DNA of 64,000 bases, taken from positions 20,155,346 through 20,219,345 of the forward strand of contig NC_049987.1 in assembly GCF_000003815.2 (NCBI RefSeq), read 5' to 3'. The DNA comes from Branchiostoma floridae (lineage: Eukaryota > Chordata > Leptocardii > Amphioxiformes > Branchiostomatidae). The notes under the pieces were generated by a model. It was not told where the DNA came from. It saw nothing but the letters and a program-made list of their open reading frames with translations, and made no database searches. A program made the translations under genes and the position numbers. Numbering within the stretch: the stretch's first letter is position 1; every line of letters starts with the position of its first letter. Shown here in pieces: positions 1 to 12,900 of this stretch.

Positions 1-3000
1 CGACATCGCCTCCATCAGTGACGTATCAGCCGCCATCAAGCTGGTGCAGTACAACTACGGACTGCGCATGACCGGAAGGATGGACGAGTCCACTCTGGAG
101 GCCATGAGGAGGCCTCGCTGCGGGATGTATGACATCATCGCCGATTACCAACTCTCCGGGACCAAGTGGGAGAAAAATCACATCACTTACAGGTGAGAAA
201 AGGAAAACTGTATATTAACACTTTTTCCCACTTGACAAAACGTTGACACGCTGTCTTTTGTTCCTCCCGACACACACCCATATACACTCACTCACCGACA
301 AACACAGAGACAGACAGACACGCCATATATAAAACTTCGCTGCCCTAAGAGTGAAGTAAATGTCTAAAGAATTAATCTTAGCTTCCATAGGCGAATAAAC
401 TGACCACGGTTAGATCCTATGGCCTAATTCGCATCAACCTTATGGCAGATCTGTTATAAGCTCAATTCTGTCTGTGTTGTGATTTTCTTTTCTAAGAATT
501 TGCTTTGCCTTTCCATCTAAATCGATCATTTGCAAGGTCCTTCCAATGTTCGCGGGTGAGAACTGAGCCTTTAAGCCCCCTTTCGCATACGTCTTGAAGC
601 AGATTGTACTTTGTTATTAGGGACACTACCGGAACTAAGGATTTCAATGACGAAAGTACATATAAGTTCACTGATGAAGGATAGGGAGGAGTGGAGAAGG
701 AGGGTCCAGCATGCTTCCCGTGCTGGCATCTTATGATGTCCTCGACTGATCTGAACTGAATGATTAGCATACTCCATTGTACATAACAACATAACGTTTT
801 GTTTATTAGTCTAGGATGTTGAGCTTTATTTTATACCTCTATTTGGTACTTTATATAATAGTATATAATAGTTGTTGCCATACATCGTACCGTGTACAAT
901 TGTCGTGCGATAAAGTTTTGTTTTGATAAACAATCATCTGTTTTTCCCGACACAGGATCGAGAACTTCACCCCGTACCTGACCGAGCAGGAGGTGCGGGA
1001 CACGGTACGGACGGCCTTCGGGGTCTGGTCCGACTACACCCCGCTCACCTTCTCGGAGGTGCGCGATCGCGACAGGACTGACGTGGACATCCTGGTCGAG
1101 TTCACGAGCGGCGACCACGGAGACAACTCGCCTTTTGACGGGAGGTAAGGGCCTGTCAGATATGACGACAAATTGAATACCGTAAGGCCACACTGAATTA
1201 TATGGATGATATCCTCTGGAAACCCACAAACAAACAAAAATCCAACAAAACAAAATGCCACTAAACCACATACAGGACTAAATAAATATCCAGTTCTTTA
1301 TTTTATATTAGTGTTATGTTCACCTGCAGTAAGACTGTAAGAGAAGATGGTCGCCATTTCAATATTGGTATATTGCCATTCTTGTTTTGAAAGGGGGACA
1401 ATGGCACTGTGACCCCATACCCTGACCATGTGTCACCTTACCCTGGAGGGCAGCTCCTCTGGCATGCGTGAAGTCCTGTTTGACCAGGGATGCTAGAATT
1501 GTGGCCACAGTTTCTTTTTAGAGCAAGCGAAATCTAGGGGATGTCATCCATAAAATTAAGGTAGTGTGGCCTAAGACGAAAAAATATATATCACTACGTG
1601 CAGGGTAAACCACGTGACTGGTAATTTGAGTTTGATGAAGAAATTGACAAAACTGCCGATAATTTGACCAAAAAAGGCGTTTGTTCTGTAGAACCAACAT
1701 GTTAATCTGGTACTTTTCCCCAGGTACGTTCCGGGTACAGGAAGGGGCCAGAACCTGGCGCATGCGTTCCAACCGCCACGTGACTCGCACTCCTACCGCA
1801 TTGACGGCGACTCTCACTTCGACGGGGACGAGGAGTGGACACTCAACACGGACAGAGGTGAGGAGCGGTCCAATAAAGCTCTCTCGCACTTCAGAATTCG
1901 CATGTGCAGCGACAGGAATTGTGGTTAATATGCCAAGGGTGAGGGCCTTGAGACATGAATAGAAGACGTCTAGAAAATGGTAGAGGCAAGAGCTTTTTTC
2001 AAGTTAAAGGCCTTCACCGTTGACATATCACCCACAATTCCTTTCGCTGCACATGCGTACTCGGAAGTGGGGAAAAGTTTATCGATACAGAAAATAGATT
2101 GATCAAATTATTATTGTGTCGATTGATTGATCTGTTAATTAGTTTGTTTGGTGAGTGATGGATAGATTGATTGATCATCGATTGATTGATCCATTGATTG
2201 ATTGATTGATTGTTTGATTTAGTGTTTGATTGATTGATTGATTGATTGATTGATGGTTGGTTGATGGTTGGTTGGTTGGTTGGTTGGTTGGTTGGTTGGT
2301 TGGTTGGTTGGTTGGTTGGTTGGTTGGTTGGTTGGTTGGTTGATTGATTGATTGATTGATTTGTGGGGCCGCGTAGCACAGTGGTAGTGTACTCGGCCCG
2401 TGACCGAGAGGTCGCCGGTTCGAATCCGCCTGCCGTGTTGCCGGTCTTGTGCCCTTGGGAAAGGCACTTTACACGACTTTCCTCACTTTACTCAAGTGAA
2501 AAAAAATGAGTCGTCCCTCGGATAGGACGTTAAATGGAGGTCCCGTGTATGGGGAGAGCCATACCCCATGCACGTTAAAGAACCCCCACACGTGCGATGG
2601 TGCGGTGTGCGTTGGTGCAAATCCTTCTGTCGGAAGTTGGTGATTCACTTCAAATCACCCGGATGGAGGCCTGGCGACCTCTGTCTCGTATCAGCCACAT
2701 GGTGATCTACATCATTCACCCGGACGGGTGTGTCACCCCGTAAGGGGCGGTATAACCCGTCGTTGTGCGAACATGTGCGAACATGTATATAGGGCTCCCT
2801 TGGAAATCAGTTACTACGTTAACTGAAGGGACTACCCTAAAGATCAATAGATAAATGAATAAATAAATAAATTGATTGACAATGTAACTGTTTCACCCAG
2901 GCGTGAACCTGCTGATTGTGGCTATTCACGAGTTCGGGCACGCCCTGGGCATCAGCCACACGCCTACCCTGGGCGCCATCATGTTCCCCGCTTACGTGTA

Positions 3001-4866
3001 CCAGGAGGAGCCCTGCATCCACCCGGACGACAAGGCCGCCATCCAGGAACTATACGGTCAGTTCCTTTTTTCTCCAATAACCTAATCTTACAGTAGCATA
3101 AGATAGTATCAAAAGCTGCCAGAGAAGTGAAGTGAAGATTTCTATGTCTGTTAAAGAGAAGAAAACAACACCGTTAAAAGCATGAACTTTTCTCTTTAGG
3201 AGCTCAAGAAGTTCCCAACCCCACCCTTCCTATGTGTACCATTGCGCCGGAGAAGTGCAACACTCGGGAATTTGACGCCACCTTGCGATTCCGCGGAGAA
3301 TTGTTCTTCTTCAAGGTAAACAAAATATAGGTTAAACCAAAAGAGGTCCACAGGCAGATACATTGATATGATATGACATAGATATAGACATATAACACTA
3401 CACATATACAATAAAAGTTGAGGAAGAACCCGAATGAACCTATTTTACTTCTGTACAAGTGAAAGGATAGTTATCATTAACCATTAGTTGTTTCTTCTTT
3501 TTCTTAAGAACTTTAAGAAGCAAAACTTAGACGTAAATTGAATGACCTGATTCTATTTTTTTCAGGATGAGTATTGGTTCCGGGTCAACGGACGTACAGG
3601 TCGCATTTCCGGTCCCGATCCCGTGCGACACTTCTGGGCGGACCTACCCAAAAAGCTGGACGCCGCGTACGAACGAGTTTCGGATGGGAAACTTCTCTTC
3701 TTCAGTGGTGAGTCAACCTTACACAATGGCCAGTTGTGGTTATTTGCAAACGTCGGTCACAGTGTGGCCACATTCTACAACTACTAGCTAGACGAAAAAC
3801 ATTATGCTTCAATCCAGTAAGCTACTTCGCAGAACGAATTTAATGCGCTTTTTCCTATTTTTCCTTCCCAGGTAACCAGTACTGGCAGTATGACGGCACA
3901 ACTCCCGAGGCAGACAACCCCCGGCCCCTGTCCGATTTCGGCCTGCCCGTGAGCTCCATCGACGGCGCGCTGCCGTGGCGCCCGTCCGGGAAGACGTACT
4001 TCTTCAAGGGCGACCAGTACTGGCGCTACGACGAGGAGAACGCACGCATGGACGATGGCTATCCGCGCCCCCTGGCGGTTTGGCGAGGACTGCGCCGCCT
4101 CGGCAGGGTGGACGCTGTGTTTGAAGGGGCTACTGGCGATGGTACGTTGGATGGATGGATGAAACTTTGAAACTTTATTAGAATAACCATTAGCGCTAGT
4201 CTTCCTGGTATTCATTCACAGAGACGATACATTATACAAACATGGTTGGCAACTAGACAAGTCACAAACACATCTAAATCAATAACATATTTACAATATA
4301 CATAATTTAAAAATTGACAATCCTGTCGCACAGTGCTTGTAACTACTGGTGGAAGTATTTGTGCAAACCATCCTTAAACACTCTCAGGGATTGTGTGGAT
4401 TGCATGACAATTGGAAGGTTATTCCACACACTGACAGCCCTGTACATGAAACACTTCATCAGTGCGTTAGTTCTAGGTTTCTCTAACAGAAAAGATTGTT
4501 TAGCAGCAAAACGGGTTCTGTAACTATGCAAGTTGTTGACCGAACGCAGTTGCCTACTGATACAAATTGGTTCGTTTGTGAGTGTTATCCTTTTAAATGT
4601 TGTCATGGTGTTTATTAACAGTCTCGTGTGCACAGGTTTCCACTTTGGCTTCGACTGAAACAGACGAGTTGCCTTGTTCTGCATTCGTTGCAGAAGGTTT
4701 ATGTTAGTTTTAGTTGTGCATGACCAAACTGGGCTGCAATAATCGATGTGTGATAGTACAAGGCATTCTATGGATGGATGGATGGATGGATGGATGGATG
4801 GATGGATGGATGGATGGATGGATGGATGGATGGATGGATGGATGGATATCTTTTATTGAGGGCATA

Positions 4867-4902
<36 letters not shown>

Positions 4903-5311
4903 GTTGGTTTATTGATTGATTGGTTGGTTGATTGATCGATCGGTCGGTTGGTTGGTTGGTTGGTTGGTTGGTTGGTTGGTTGGTTAGTTGATTGATTGAT
5001 TGATTGATTGATTGACTAAGTGATCACAAGGAATTTGAAATAACATTGATAACAATCTAATCGGGCCCACAGAAAGCCACAACCCACACTGCACATTGGC
5101 CCATCTTTTTCTTCACGTTGGCCTTTTTGTTCATCGTAGTAATGACTTCCTTTCCTGATGAGGACCTTATCAAAACGTCGCTGCGTCTTTTACAGATCAC
5201 AGTTACTTCTTCAAGGACGGGAAATACTGGAAGTACAGTGAGAAGCTGTACAGGATCGCCAGGGGGTACCTGAACGGCAAGGACATCGCTACCGAGTGGC
5301 TGGGGTGCTAG
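1..5311 (+). CDS. Secreted matrix metalloproteinase with hemopexin domain (5' partial)
   Basis: Zinc endopeptidase of the MMP (M10A) family, expected to cleave extracellular matrix after secretion. Eight phase-consistent exons: 1-192, 956-1144, 1724-1857, 2901-3056, 3200-3315, 3566-3707, 3872-4141 and 5196-5311, all with GT/AG borders. The first exon encodes the end of the propeptide, including the cysteine switch PRCGMYD. Exons 2-4 encode the catalytic domain: structural zinc/calcium motifs ([19 protein letters not shown]), the zinc site [11 protein letters not shown] and a Met-turn (LGAIMFP). Exons 5-8 encode four hemopexin blades, bracketed by the Cys in EKCNTREFD and the terminal Cys of WLGC-stop. 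No furin motif lies between the cysteine switch and the catalytic domain, and there is no C-terminal membrane anchor, so it looks like a soluble, non-furin-activated MMP. The signal peptide and the start of the prodomain lie upstream of the window. The subfamily cannot be assigned by eye. Confidence 0.95.
2155..2363. repeat. (GATT)n/(GGTT)n tetranucleotide repeat
   Basis: Interrupted GATT tract followed by a long pure GGTT tract and then GATT again, in intron 3 of the metalloproteinase gene. It opens long Asn/Gln/Pro/Thr reading frames on the minus strand that are not genes. Confidence 0.95.
2364..2872 (+). mobile_element. tRNA-derived SINE
   Basis: The head resembles a tRNA gene: an A-box-like segment at about 2371-2392 (GTAGCACAGTGGTAGTG) and a perfect B box GGTTCGAATCC at 2417-2427, as in internal RNA polymerase III promoters. 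About 400 bp of body follows, then an A+T-rich tail of AAT/AATA units (about 2850-2872). The flanks on both sides read TTGATTGA, consistent with a target-site duplication inside the GATT repeat. It ends 28 bp before metalloproteinase exon 4. Its 3' part recurs at 58010-58132 and a decayed relative lies at 50870-51100. It is not a functional tRNA gene. Confidence 0.85.
4150..4745 (-). mobile_element. 3' fragment of a non-LTR retrotransposon (LINE)
   Basis: On the minus strand, 4684-4343 encodes about 113 residues typical of the extreme C-terminus of CR1/L2-type reverse transcriptases. It contains an NLHSYRTR-like stretch, then a [14 protein letters not shown] motif and a final FKDGLHKYF. The reverse transcriptase core and endonuclease are absent, so this is a severely 5'-truncated insertion in metalloproteinase intron 7. 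Its 3' end abuts a short GGAT repeat at about 4147. Confidence 0.75.
4768..5015. repeat. (GGAT)n followed by (GATT)n/(GGTT)n microsatellites
   Basis: A pure GGAT tract (about 4768-4846), then alternating GATT and GGTT tracts (about 4868-5015), in the last intron of the metalloproteinase gene. Confidence 0.95.
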
Positions 5312-5338
5312 ACTTCGCACCACCCACTCTACAACTGG

Positions 5339-5537
5339 TTAGGCTAAGGTCACATTTCCAAACCGGGGCCCAGCCGGGATGTTTAGAGAAACCAAAAATT
5401 AGAATTTATACCTAGAAATATAAAAAAATGTATGCCCATGAAGCTTATGTTGACATTTTGTGTCTTTTGATGCCTTTTATATCGTTCTTTTCCCTCCCGA
5501 AGGCTGCACGGCAAATGGAAATGTGACCTAAGCGTAA
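5339..5537. mobile_element. MITE, copy 1 (inverted-repeat element)
   Basis: Begins TTAGGCTAAGGTCACATTTC and ends with its near reverse complement, with further palindromic CCGGGGCCC-type sequence inside. TTA/TAA at the outer edges fits the target-site duplication of PIF/Harbinger-type elements; the family assignment is inferred. It lies 28 bp after the metalloproteinase stop codon and so is probably part of the 3' UTR. Confidence 0.75.
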
Positions 5538-5956
5538 ATAAGGCCCCCGTTCCAATAGACGGCGATCACGCTGTGCTCTCCTGCGACCTAAAACAGATGT
5601 GTGTAATCGTGGATTCCATACTGGGTAGATCTTAGAATTTGTAAAAGTGCCACTGAAAAGACAACAAAACACACTAGACGTAAGAAGATATGTTTTTCTC
5701 TATGCAATTCGTTGACGAACTGTCAAATTTAGGTCATAGAGAGAGCGCGGTGAGAGCACCGTCCTACGGGAAATGGCTATAACATCGACATAGTAACTGT
5801 TTAACAGAGAAAGATGTTTCTAAGTAGCCTTGTCGTCAATTTTCTTATTTTTGTAAGTGGAACTCAATACTAAACGCCACTTTTGTCTTTGTGATAAATG
5901 CAGAAACCTCCAACACTAAAACAGCTTGGGATTTTTATACATTTCCTTTGTACATT

Positions 5957-5962
5957 AATAAA
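5957..5962 (+). terminator. Candidate polyadenylation signal of the metalloproteinase gene
   Basis: AATAAA about 650 bp after the stop codon. A second AATAAA lies at 6377-6382. The interval 5538-5956 has no other recognisable feature and is read as 3' UTR. Confidence 0.5.
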
Positions 5963-5989
5963 ATTCTTGAGAAATGATTTAACATGACT

Positions 5990-6028
5990 TTGTTTGTTTG
6001 TTTGTTTGTTTGTTTGTTTGTTTGTTTG
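5990..6028. repeat. (TTTG)n microsatellite
   Basis: About nine tandem TTTG units between the candidate poly(A) signal and MITE copy 2. Confidence 0.9.
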
Positions 6029-6070
6029 CTTATTTGCCCATTAGTAATTACATAACTGAATAGCCCCCCA

Positions 6071-6282
6071 TTATGCCTATGTCATATTTCCAAACCGGGG
6101 CCCGGCCGGGCTGTTTGTGGAAACGAAAAAAAAATTAAAAAGCTATTCGTAAAAATATACACAAATAATACCCACGACTATTCTCTTGACGTCTTGTGTA
6201 GTTTGGTGTCTTTTATATTATACTTTCGTTCCCGAAAGCTGTCCAGCCGGGGCCCCGGTTTGCAAATGTGACATAGGCCTTA
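6071..6282. mobile_element. MITE, copy 2
   Basis: Same family as the element at 5339-5537. The terminal inverted repeats share GCCTATGTCA and the CAAACCGGGGCCC core, again with TTA-type edges. The 6283-6700 interval after it shows no recognisable gene or repeat. Confidence 0.78.
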
Positions 6283-6699
6283 CATCTTGACACCATCTGT
6301 GCTTTGCTGGGATCTGCCTAAAGATCTGGGATACATATGTACAAGTGTATGAAAAGCATCATGGTTCTGTTTATGAAATAAAAGGCAAAGATTGAATAAG
6401 TGTATATTCTTCACCAGACTTCATAGTCATGATCTTTCCGTTTGTTCAGGTATGGTAGACTTCTTCTAATTCTAAGCGTTAGGTAGTAGTAGTTAATCTG
6501 AGTATTGAACAGCAAATGATATTGTAGGACTTTGGCCGTTTAGTGTGTAACCAATAAACAGTGGTTCATCTGGAGACCTTCGTGAGGAGGGCTCTCAGAA
6601 AACATAAAAGCGTTTTTTTTATAATTTTTGCGGGCAAACGGTCTCGCCTTGGGTTTTTCAGGGACGCATCACTGCAGAGATAATTATCATGAATGGACC

Positions 6700-6948
6700 T
6701 GTCATACAATCAAATCATGGGAGCACGTTTTCATTACAGCTGCATGCGTACACATCACAACAAAATCATGGCAACCAATGACGTTTTTTATTAGAAATCC
6801 AGAATTCCAGACCAATAACAATATCAAGGCAACATCTCACATTCAATAGAAATCCGGCCCCATTCAATCCTGCAGCTGGTTGCCCGATCCACCACATACA
6901 CCTACATGTAGTGTTTGCCCGGGAACACATTTCGCCCAAATCTGGCTT
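6700..6948 (+). repeat. Outlying copy of the LRR-Ig promoter/first-exon block
   Basis: Closely resembles blocks found upstream of the LRR-Ig genes 10-30 kb away. It carries TCATGGCAAC (6766-6775), TGACGT (6779-6784) and CCAAT (6812-6816), followed by the conserved CAACATCTCA and ATTCAATAGAAA stretches. The similarity stops almost exactly at the stop codon of the minus-strand gene (6949-6951), so this block would be antisense in that gene's 3' UTR. Confidence 0.7.
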
Positions 6949-9900
6949 TTAAGTTCCCTTTGGAGAAGCAGCCGGACCTGCCGAGCACTCCCCCAGCCTC
7001 TGGACGACAGCCAGCATCTCGGCCATCAGCCGCTGGAACCGGTTGTACCACACCTGCATCTCATCTGCCTTCTCGGCAACCCCTGATGACTCTGCAGCCT
7101 CCTAGTGAGGATAAAGATGTAGTTAGTAAGTAAGTAAGGTTTATTATTCTCTGTGTAACGACCTCAGCCAAGCCCCCTGGGACACCAACTTCATCTTCGA
7201 CACTATGGACGATATCATTTGTGATGCGATATGAGACGGTGTCACATTGTTTTGCTTGACTGTGAATCGTAGACTATATTTAGCTGTAATATCTGTTGTT
7301 TTTCGTAAAGAGTTTGCTGCATTCCTGATGTGTATTGGTATGCAAATTAGGCAAAGACACTTGCTGGTTCCAAACTGAAACGTTAATTGCATTACCGCCG
7401 GACTGGCGACAGAGTTGACTTGTCTGAGTTGGCAAACCTTTCCTGGCTGTTGACAGTGCTATTTCTGCCGTTCGTGATTTTTATTCAACAAACATTTGAA
7501 AGGAAACAGTCCTCAGACCGGGATCCACCCGTTTTCTGTCGGTGGAGGTTTGCGCCTCAGACAGCGCCGCTCCATGCCCATGCAAGGTTCAGCTAGTTTT
7601 GCTTTTCATTTGTGATGCGATATGAGACGATGTCACATCGTTCTGATTTATTGTGAACCGTAGACTAAATTTAGCTGTATTATTTGTTCTTGTTCGTAAA
7701 AGTGGTACCCAATTTCCGGCTGTGTATTGGTATGCAAATTAGTCAAAGAACCCTGCCGAACTTCAAGCTGTAACGTTAATTAAATTAGCACCGCATGCAG
7801 TAGCTGTAGAAATAATTGTGCAATACGCTTTGAACTACCGTGTATTTGTTATTGTTTTCCTGTATGATCGCAAGTAGCACTAACTAGACCATGCTAGCTG
7901 TGAAAGGAGTTTGTCGTGTTGTGAAGGGGGCAGTAACCCTTGGTTTTCCTGTGACATTACTTGCTAGTATACTACTGTTAGCGGTGTTACCACGGCCAGT
8001 CGTTCTCCCTAAATGGGATAAGAGTACTAGCATTGTAAACGCAGAGACAGGAACATGGATTACCCAGTCTCCCAACCTCGTAAAACTCAACCCTGGTCTG
8101 CTCGGAGTAAGGTCTCTTGCACCGTCAACTACTTGTACAGACAGGCGTAGGCAAACTGTTAACATTCTTGTTTGTACCACACTACTGCTGGCTGGAGATA
8201 TTGCCCCAAACCCTGGCCCAGTTGTAGATGGACTGCCTCACTGGAGAAAGGGCCTGGTGTACGCCTTCTACAATGTGGTCTCTCTCTCGCGATATCTACA
8301 TGAGATCCAGCAGTTACTCCTGAAGAATACCCGTATACATGTACTAGGGCTAACTGAAACTCGCTTAAGTGACACCATTCCAGACACTCTCGTGGAGGTT
8401 AGCGGATACACCTTGTACAGGAAAGACAGGGACCGGCATGGCGGGGGTGTGGGTGTATATGTCAAACAGACTATTCCAGCCCAGCGTCGATATGATCTTG
8501 AGCAGGCGGACGTCGAGGTTTGCTGTGTGGACATCAAGCCAAACAAGGCCCGTCAAACTCTGTTGGCTTGCATCTACCGCCCACCCAACGCTGGCTCTGA
8601 ATGGAGAGACTCTGCAGAAGGACTTGTACACAAACTCAACGCAACTGCTGAAGAAGAAAATGCAGATGTCATAATCATGGGGGACTTCAATTCAGACTTG
8701 TTAAAATCAACCCAAGCGTTGTCATCTGTGGAATTCCTAATGGGATTGTACCAGTTAGTACCTATCATACTTCAACCCACCCGCATAACAGAGTCCACAG
8801 AATCGTGTATTGACAATATGTTTGTAACAAACCCAGACCGCTTCAGATCAAGTGCAAGTGTGGCATGGGGACCGTCGGACCACAACCTTATCCTGGCCTG
8901 TGCACAAGCAGGAAGAGAGGCATGCGGTACACGCTGGTGTGAATACAGGTCTTACAAGAAGTACACCCAACAATCTTTTATTGATGGACTCAAGTCAGTT
9001 CACTGGGATACAGTATTAGACTGCACTGATGTAACGGATGCTTGGGATGCTTTTAAGGATATTTTCCTGAATGTAGCTGACAAATTCGCTCCGCTGTGCA
9101 AGAGGAGAGTGAGGGATAACAACACTGTTGCTCCTTGGATGACGGACAGGGTAAAAAACATGATGGGGCGACGCGACGCAGCTAGACGCAAAGCAATCAA
9201 AACCAAGGAGGGAAAAGACTGGGAGGTCTACCGGGTGATAAGGAACCAGACAACATCAGCAGTCAGAAAGGCAAAGAAAATCCACTTTGCTGAAGCTGTG
9301 ACAGAAGCGAAAGGAGATCAAAGCCTCATGTGGAAAATTATTAACGCCTTCACAGGGAAATCCAAAGGGAAGTGTCAAGTTCAGAACTTGGCGAGACCTG
9401 ACGGTACCAATATATCGGACCCCAGCGAAATGTCTCAAGAGTTCAATAGCTACTTCGCAACTTGTGCTACAAGCCTTGCCGATAGTATGCCAACCTCCCA
9501 GAAAGATCCTCTCCGACACATACCGGAGCCTAGTACAGAGTTCAGCTTTGAGTCAGTTGACGAATCGACAGTGCTAAGTGAACTTCTCAGATTGAAAGCA
9601 AAGAAGGCCACTGGGCTGGACAATATCCCCTCAAAACTGCTTAAGGACTCCGCCCCTGTCATTGTCAGACCACTGACACACATTTTTAACCTATCACTTG
9701 CCACGGGAGAAGTCCCTAGTGACTGGAAGACGGCAAAGATCACACCCATTTACAAGTCCGGTAATCGAACTAATGTGGCCAACTACCGTCCTGTCTCTGT
9801 ACTGAGTGTAACATCCAAAGTGTTGGAAAAACTCGTTGGAAACCAAGTATCACGCTACATGGCCCAGAACAACCTTCTCACGGTATACCAAAGTGGGTTT

Positions 9901-12900
9901 CGGAGAAACCACAGTACTGCCTCTGCAGTTTTGAAGATTGTGGAGGACATTAGGTCGGCCATTAATAGTCGCCAGGTCACAGTTGCTCTCTTCCTAGACT
10001 TACGCAAAGCATTTGACACTGTGAATCATGCCATTCTGTTGAGTAAGCTCAAGAAACTGGGTTTTGATAGGGATGCAACAAAATGGTTTACATCATACCT
10101 CTCTGGTCGCTCACAATGCACTAGTCTGCAAAGTCAATGTTCAGAGATGGCTGCAGTCACCTGCGGGGTACCACAGGGGAGCGTACTCGGTCCCTTGCTG
10201 TTTTGTTTATATGTCAACGACATGCCACAGGTTCTAGAAAAATGCAAAATACACCTGTATGCAGACGACACCGCAATCTATTACTCGGCGGGCACGATGA
10301 AAGAGTGTGAAGAGGCAGTTTCCCAGGATATGAAGAGAGTGTCAGACTGGTTAATTGATAATAGACTTTCTCTCCATCATGACAAGACAAAGTCTATGCT
10401 ATTCGGGGTTCCTCAGAAGCTGAGACATGTTGGGACAACAGTTCAGATCACAGACGGTGTTAACATTTATGAGCAAGTTAACACTTTCAAATATTTGGGC
10501 ATCACTCTAGACCCATCGCTCCAGTGGTCAGCTCACATAACAAATATCACGAAAAAAATATTCAGTGGCCTCAGTGCAATGAGACGTGCAAAACCCTACG
10601 TAACAAAAGAAATATTACATACTATGTGTCAAACTTTGTTGTTGTCGCACTTGGACTACTGTGGCGCGGCGTGGTTGCCAAGCCTTGTACAGGGCAAGAA
10701 AACACAAATGCTGCAACTCGACAGGCTGCTGTTTAGAGCTGCAAGGATGATTACAGGCTACACACTCCGAGATCATGTCCCAGTTGGTAAACTGTTAGCG
10801 GAGGCGGGGTTGGTGTCGGTGAGAAATCGGGCGGAAAAAATCAGTCTGGCCACAGTTTTCAATGCTGTACGAGGAAAAGCCCCTTTGTACATATCTGAAA
10901 TGTTCAGGTGGAAGTCACCACCAACTATAAGAGCTCGCACCCGCACGGCTGTTAAAATGTTCGCTGACTGGGACCCTCACCAGTTGAACTGTCCCGTAGC
11001 AAGCCTGAAGTGCTACGAGGGAAGCTTAAAATCTTTTGGCCCCCAACTGTGGAACAAACTGTCACTGAAGCACCGCAAGACTCTGGGACTGGTTAAGTTT
11101 ATCAAGGAACTGTGAGGTCTAGATGGAAATGACAAGTGAAATTGTGAGTTTTGATATGTCGTTTTGTGGTTATGCACTATTGTATGTGTTATTGTAATAT
11201 TGCAAAGTTTTAAATTGTATTTTTGTTTACCCAGCATTGCCTGAAAAACAGGTTGTTATGTACCTGAGTGTTACTGCTGGTAAAATAAATAAACTAAAAA
11301 TAAACTAAATATCTGGAACTCTTGGTACACCATGTTTATGGACATATGCCGACAGCACATTCCACACAAACTAATCTCTGTCAATAGAACAGCCAAACCA
11401 TGGATCCATCAAAACAAAGAGATCAAAGCGGCCATCCGACGAAAGCACCGGCTCCACTCCAGAGCCAAAAGCAAAAACACTCCTGAAGCCTGGTCTGCCT
11501 ACAGGAAACAAAGAAACCTGGTCACCACCCTCACCAGAAACGCAGAGGCGGCATACATCCAAGAAGTGACGGAAGATGTAGAAGCTGGAAACACAAGGCG
11601 CTTCTTCTCCTTTGCCAAATCTGCTTTAGGAAAGGCGTCAACTGGCATCCCAGCACTCAAAGATGGGACAGATATTATTGAAAGACCCGAAGACAAGGCA
11701 AATGCCCTCAACAACTTTTTCATACAACAGACTGACCTAAACGACAGGAACGACTCCCCTCCCACCTTCCAACCAACGACAATCCCTGAAACAACACTAA
11801 GCAATCTTCAACTGACTGTAGACGAAGTGCGACAGCAATTGAAAACGCTAAAGGTGGGCAAGTCCTGCGGTCCAGACAACATCACTCCAAACCTTCTCCG
11901 ACAGGTAGCTGACACCATATGTGCACCCCTCACCCGGCTATTCAACACATCACTCAGCCTTGGTCAAGTTCCTTCCGGTTGGAAAGAGGCCAATGTAACC
12001 CCCATCCACAAATCCGGCAGCCGTCACCTCACCAACAACTACAGGCCGATTTCCCTGCTCAACATTGTTCCCAAAGTACTAGAGTCACTAGTCAACAAAC
12101 ATCTAATTAAACAAATCAATCCCGTATTGTCAAACCACCAGAGCGGATTCAGAGCCCATGACAACACCACACTCCAACTAGCCCGGCTTGTAGAGGAATG
12201 GACCCGGGCTATGGACAGAGGGGAAATAGTGGGATGCGTGTTTCTCGACCTGCGAAAGGCATTCGACAAAGTATGGCACCAAGGGCTCTTGACCAAAATC
12301 CGTGCCCACGGAGTACGTGGAACCATGCTGAACTGGTTCCATAGCTACTTGTCGGACAGACGTCAACGAGTCGTCATCCAGGGCGGAACATCCGAATGGA
12401 AATCTCCTCTCGCGGGTGTCCCACAAGGTTCCGTACTAGGTCCCACCCTCTTCATCCTCTACATCAACGATTTACCCTCCTGCTGCACACAGTCCGACGC
12501 AAACCTGTTCGCCGACGACACATCACTCTCAACCAGCAACCGATCCATCCAACGTGTAGTCACCTCACTCAACACGGACCTACGGTCGGTTTCAAACTGG
12601 CTAACAATCTGGAAGCTAGAAGCCAACGAGGACAAATGCAAAGTGATGTTCATCACAACCCGCACTCTCCCTAGACCCCCTGCTCCAGTCATACTAGGCG
12701 GTAGTACCCTACAAGTCGTTACTAGCTACAAACACCTGGGTGTCACCTTAACCAACACTCTTTCCTGGTCTAAACACATTGAAACAACCTCCACCAAGTC
12801 AAGAAGATCTGCTGGCCTACTGTGTGCACTGAGAAAGAAGGTACCAAAGGATATCCTGCTCAGACTCTACAAAACCATCACCAGACCTGGTCTGGAGTAC

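Larger units (their letters stand above)
7140..11310 (+). mobile_element. Near-complete LINE (CR1/L2-type non-LTR retrotransposon)
   Basis: Consists of a duplicated 5' UTR, one long open frame (7891-11115), a short 3' UTR and an A-rich tail of AAATAAACTA-like units ending near 11310. It lies in intron 4 of the minus-strand secreted-protein gene, in the opposite orientation. The reading frame is unbroken, so the insertion is probably young. The 5' boundary is approximate. Confidence 0.85.

Noticed and set aside
2366-2440. tRNA gene
   Set aside because: Only the head of a SINE. It has Pol III boxes but no acceptor-stem pairing and an attached SINE body.
2014-2467. Minus-strand Asn/Gln/Ser- and Pro/Thr-rich frames
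   Set aside because: Translation of GATT/GGTT microsatellites.
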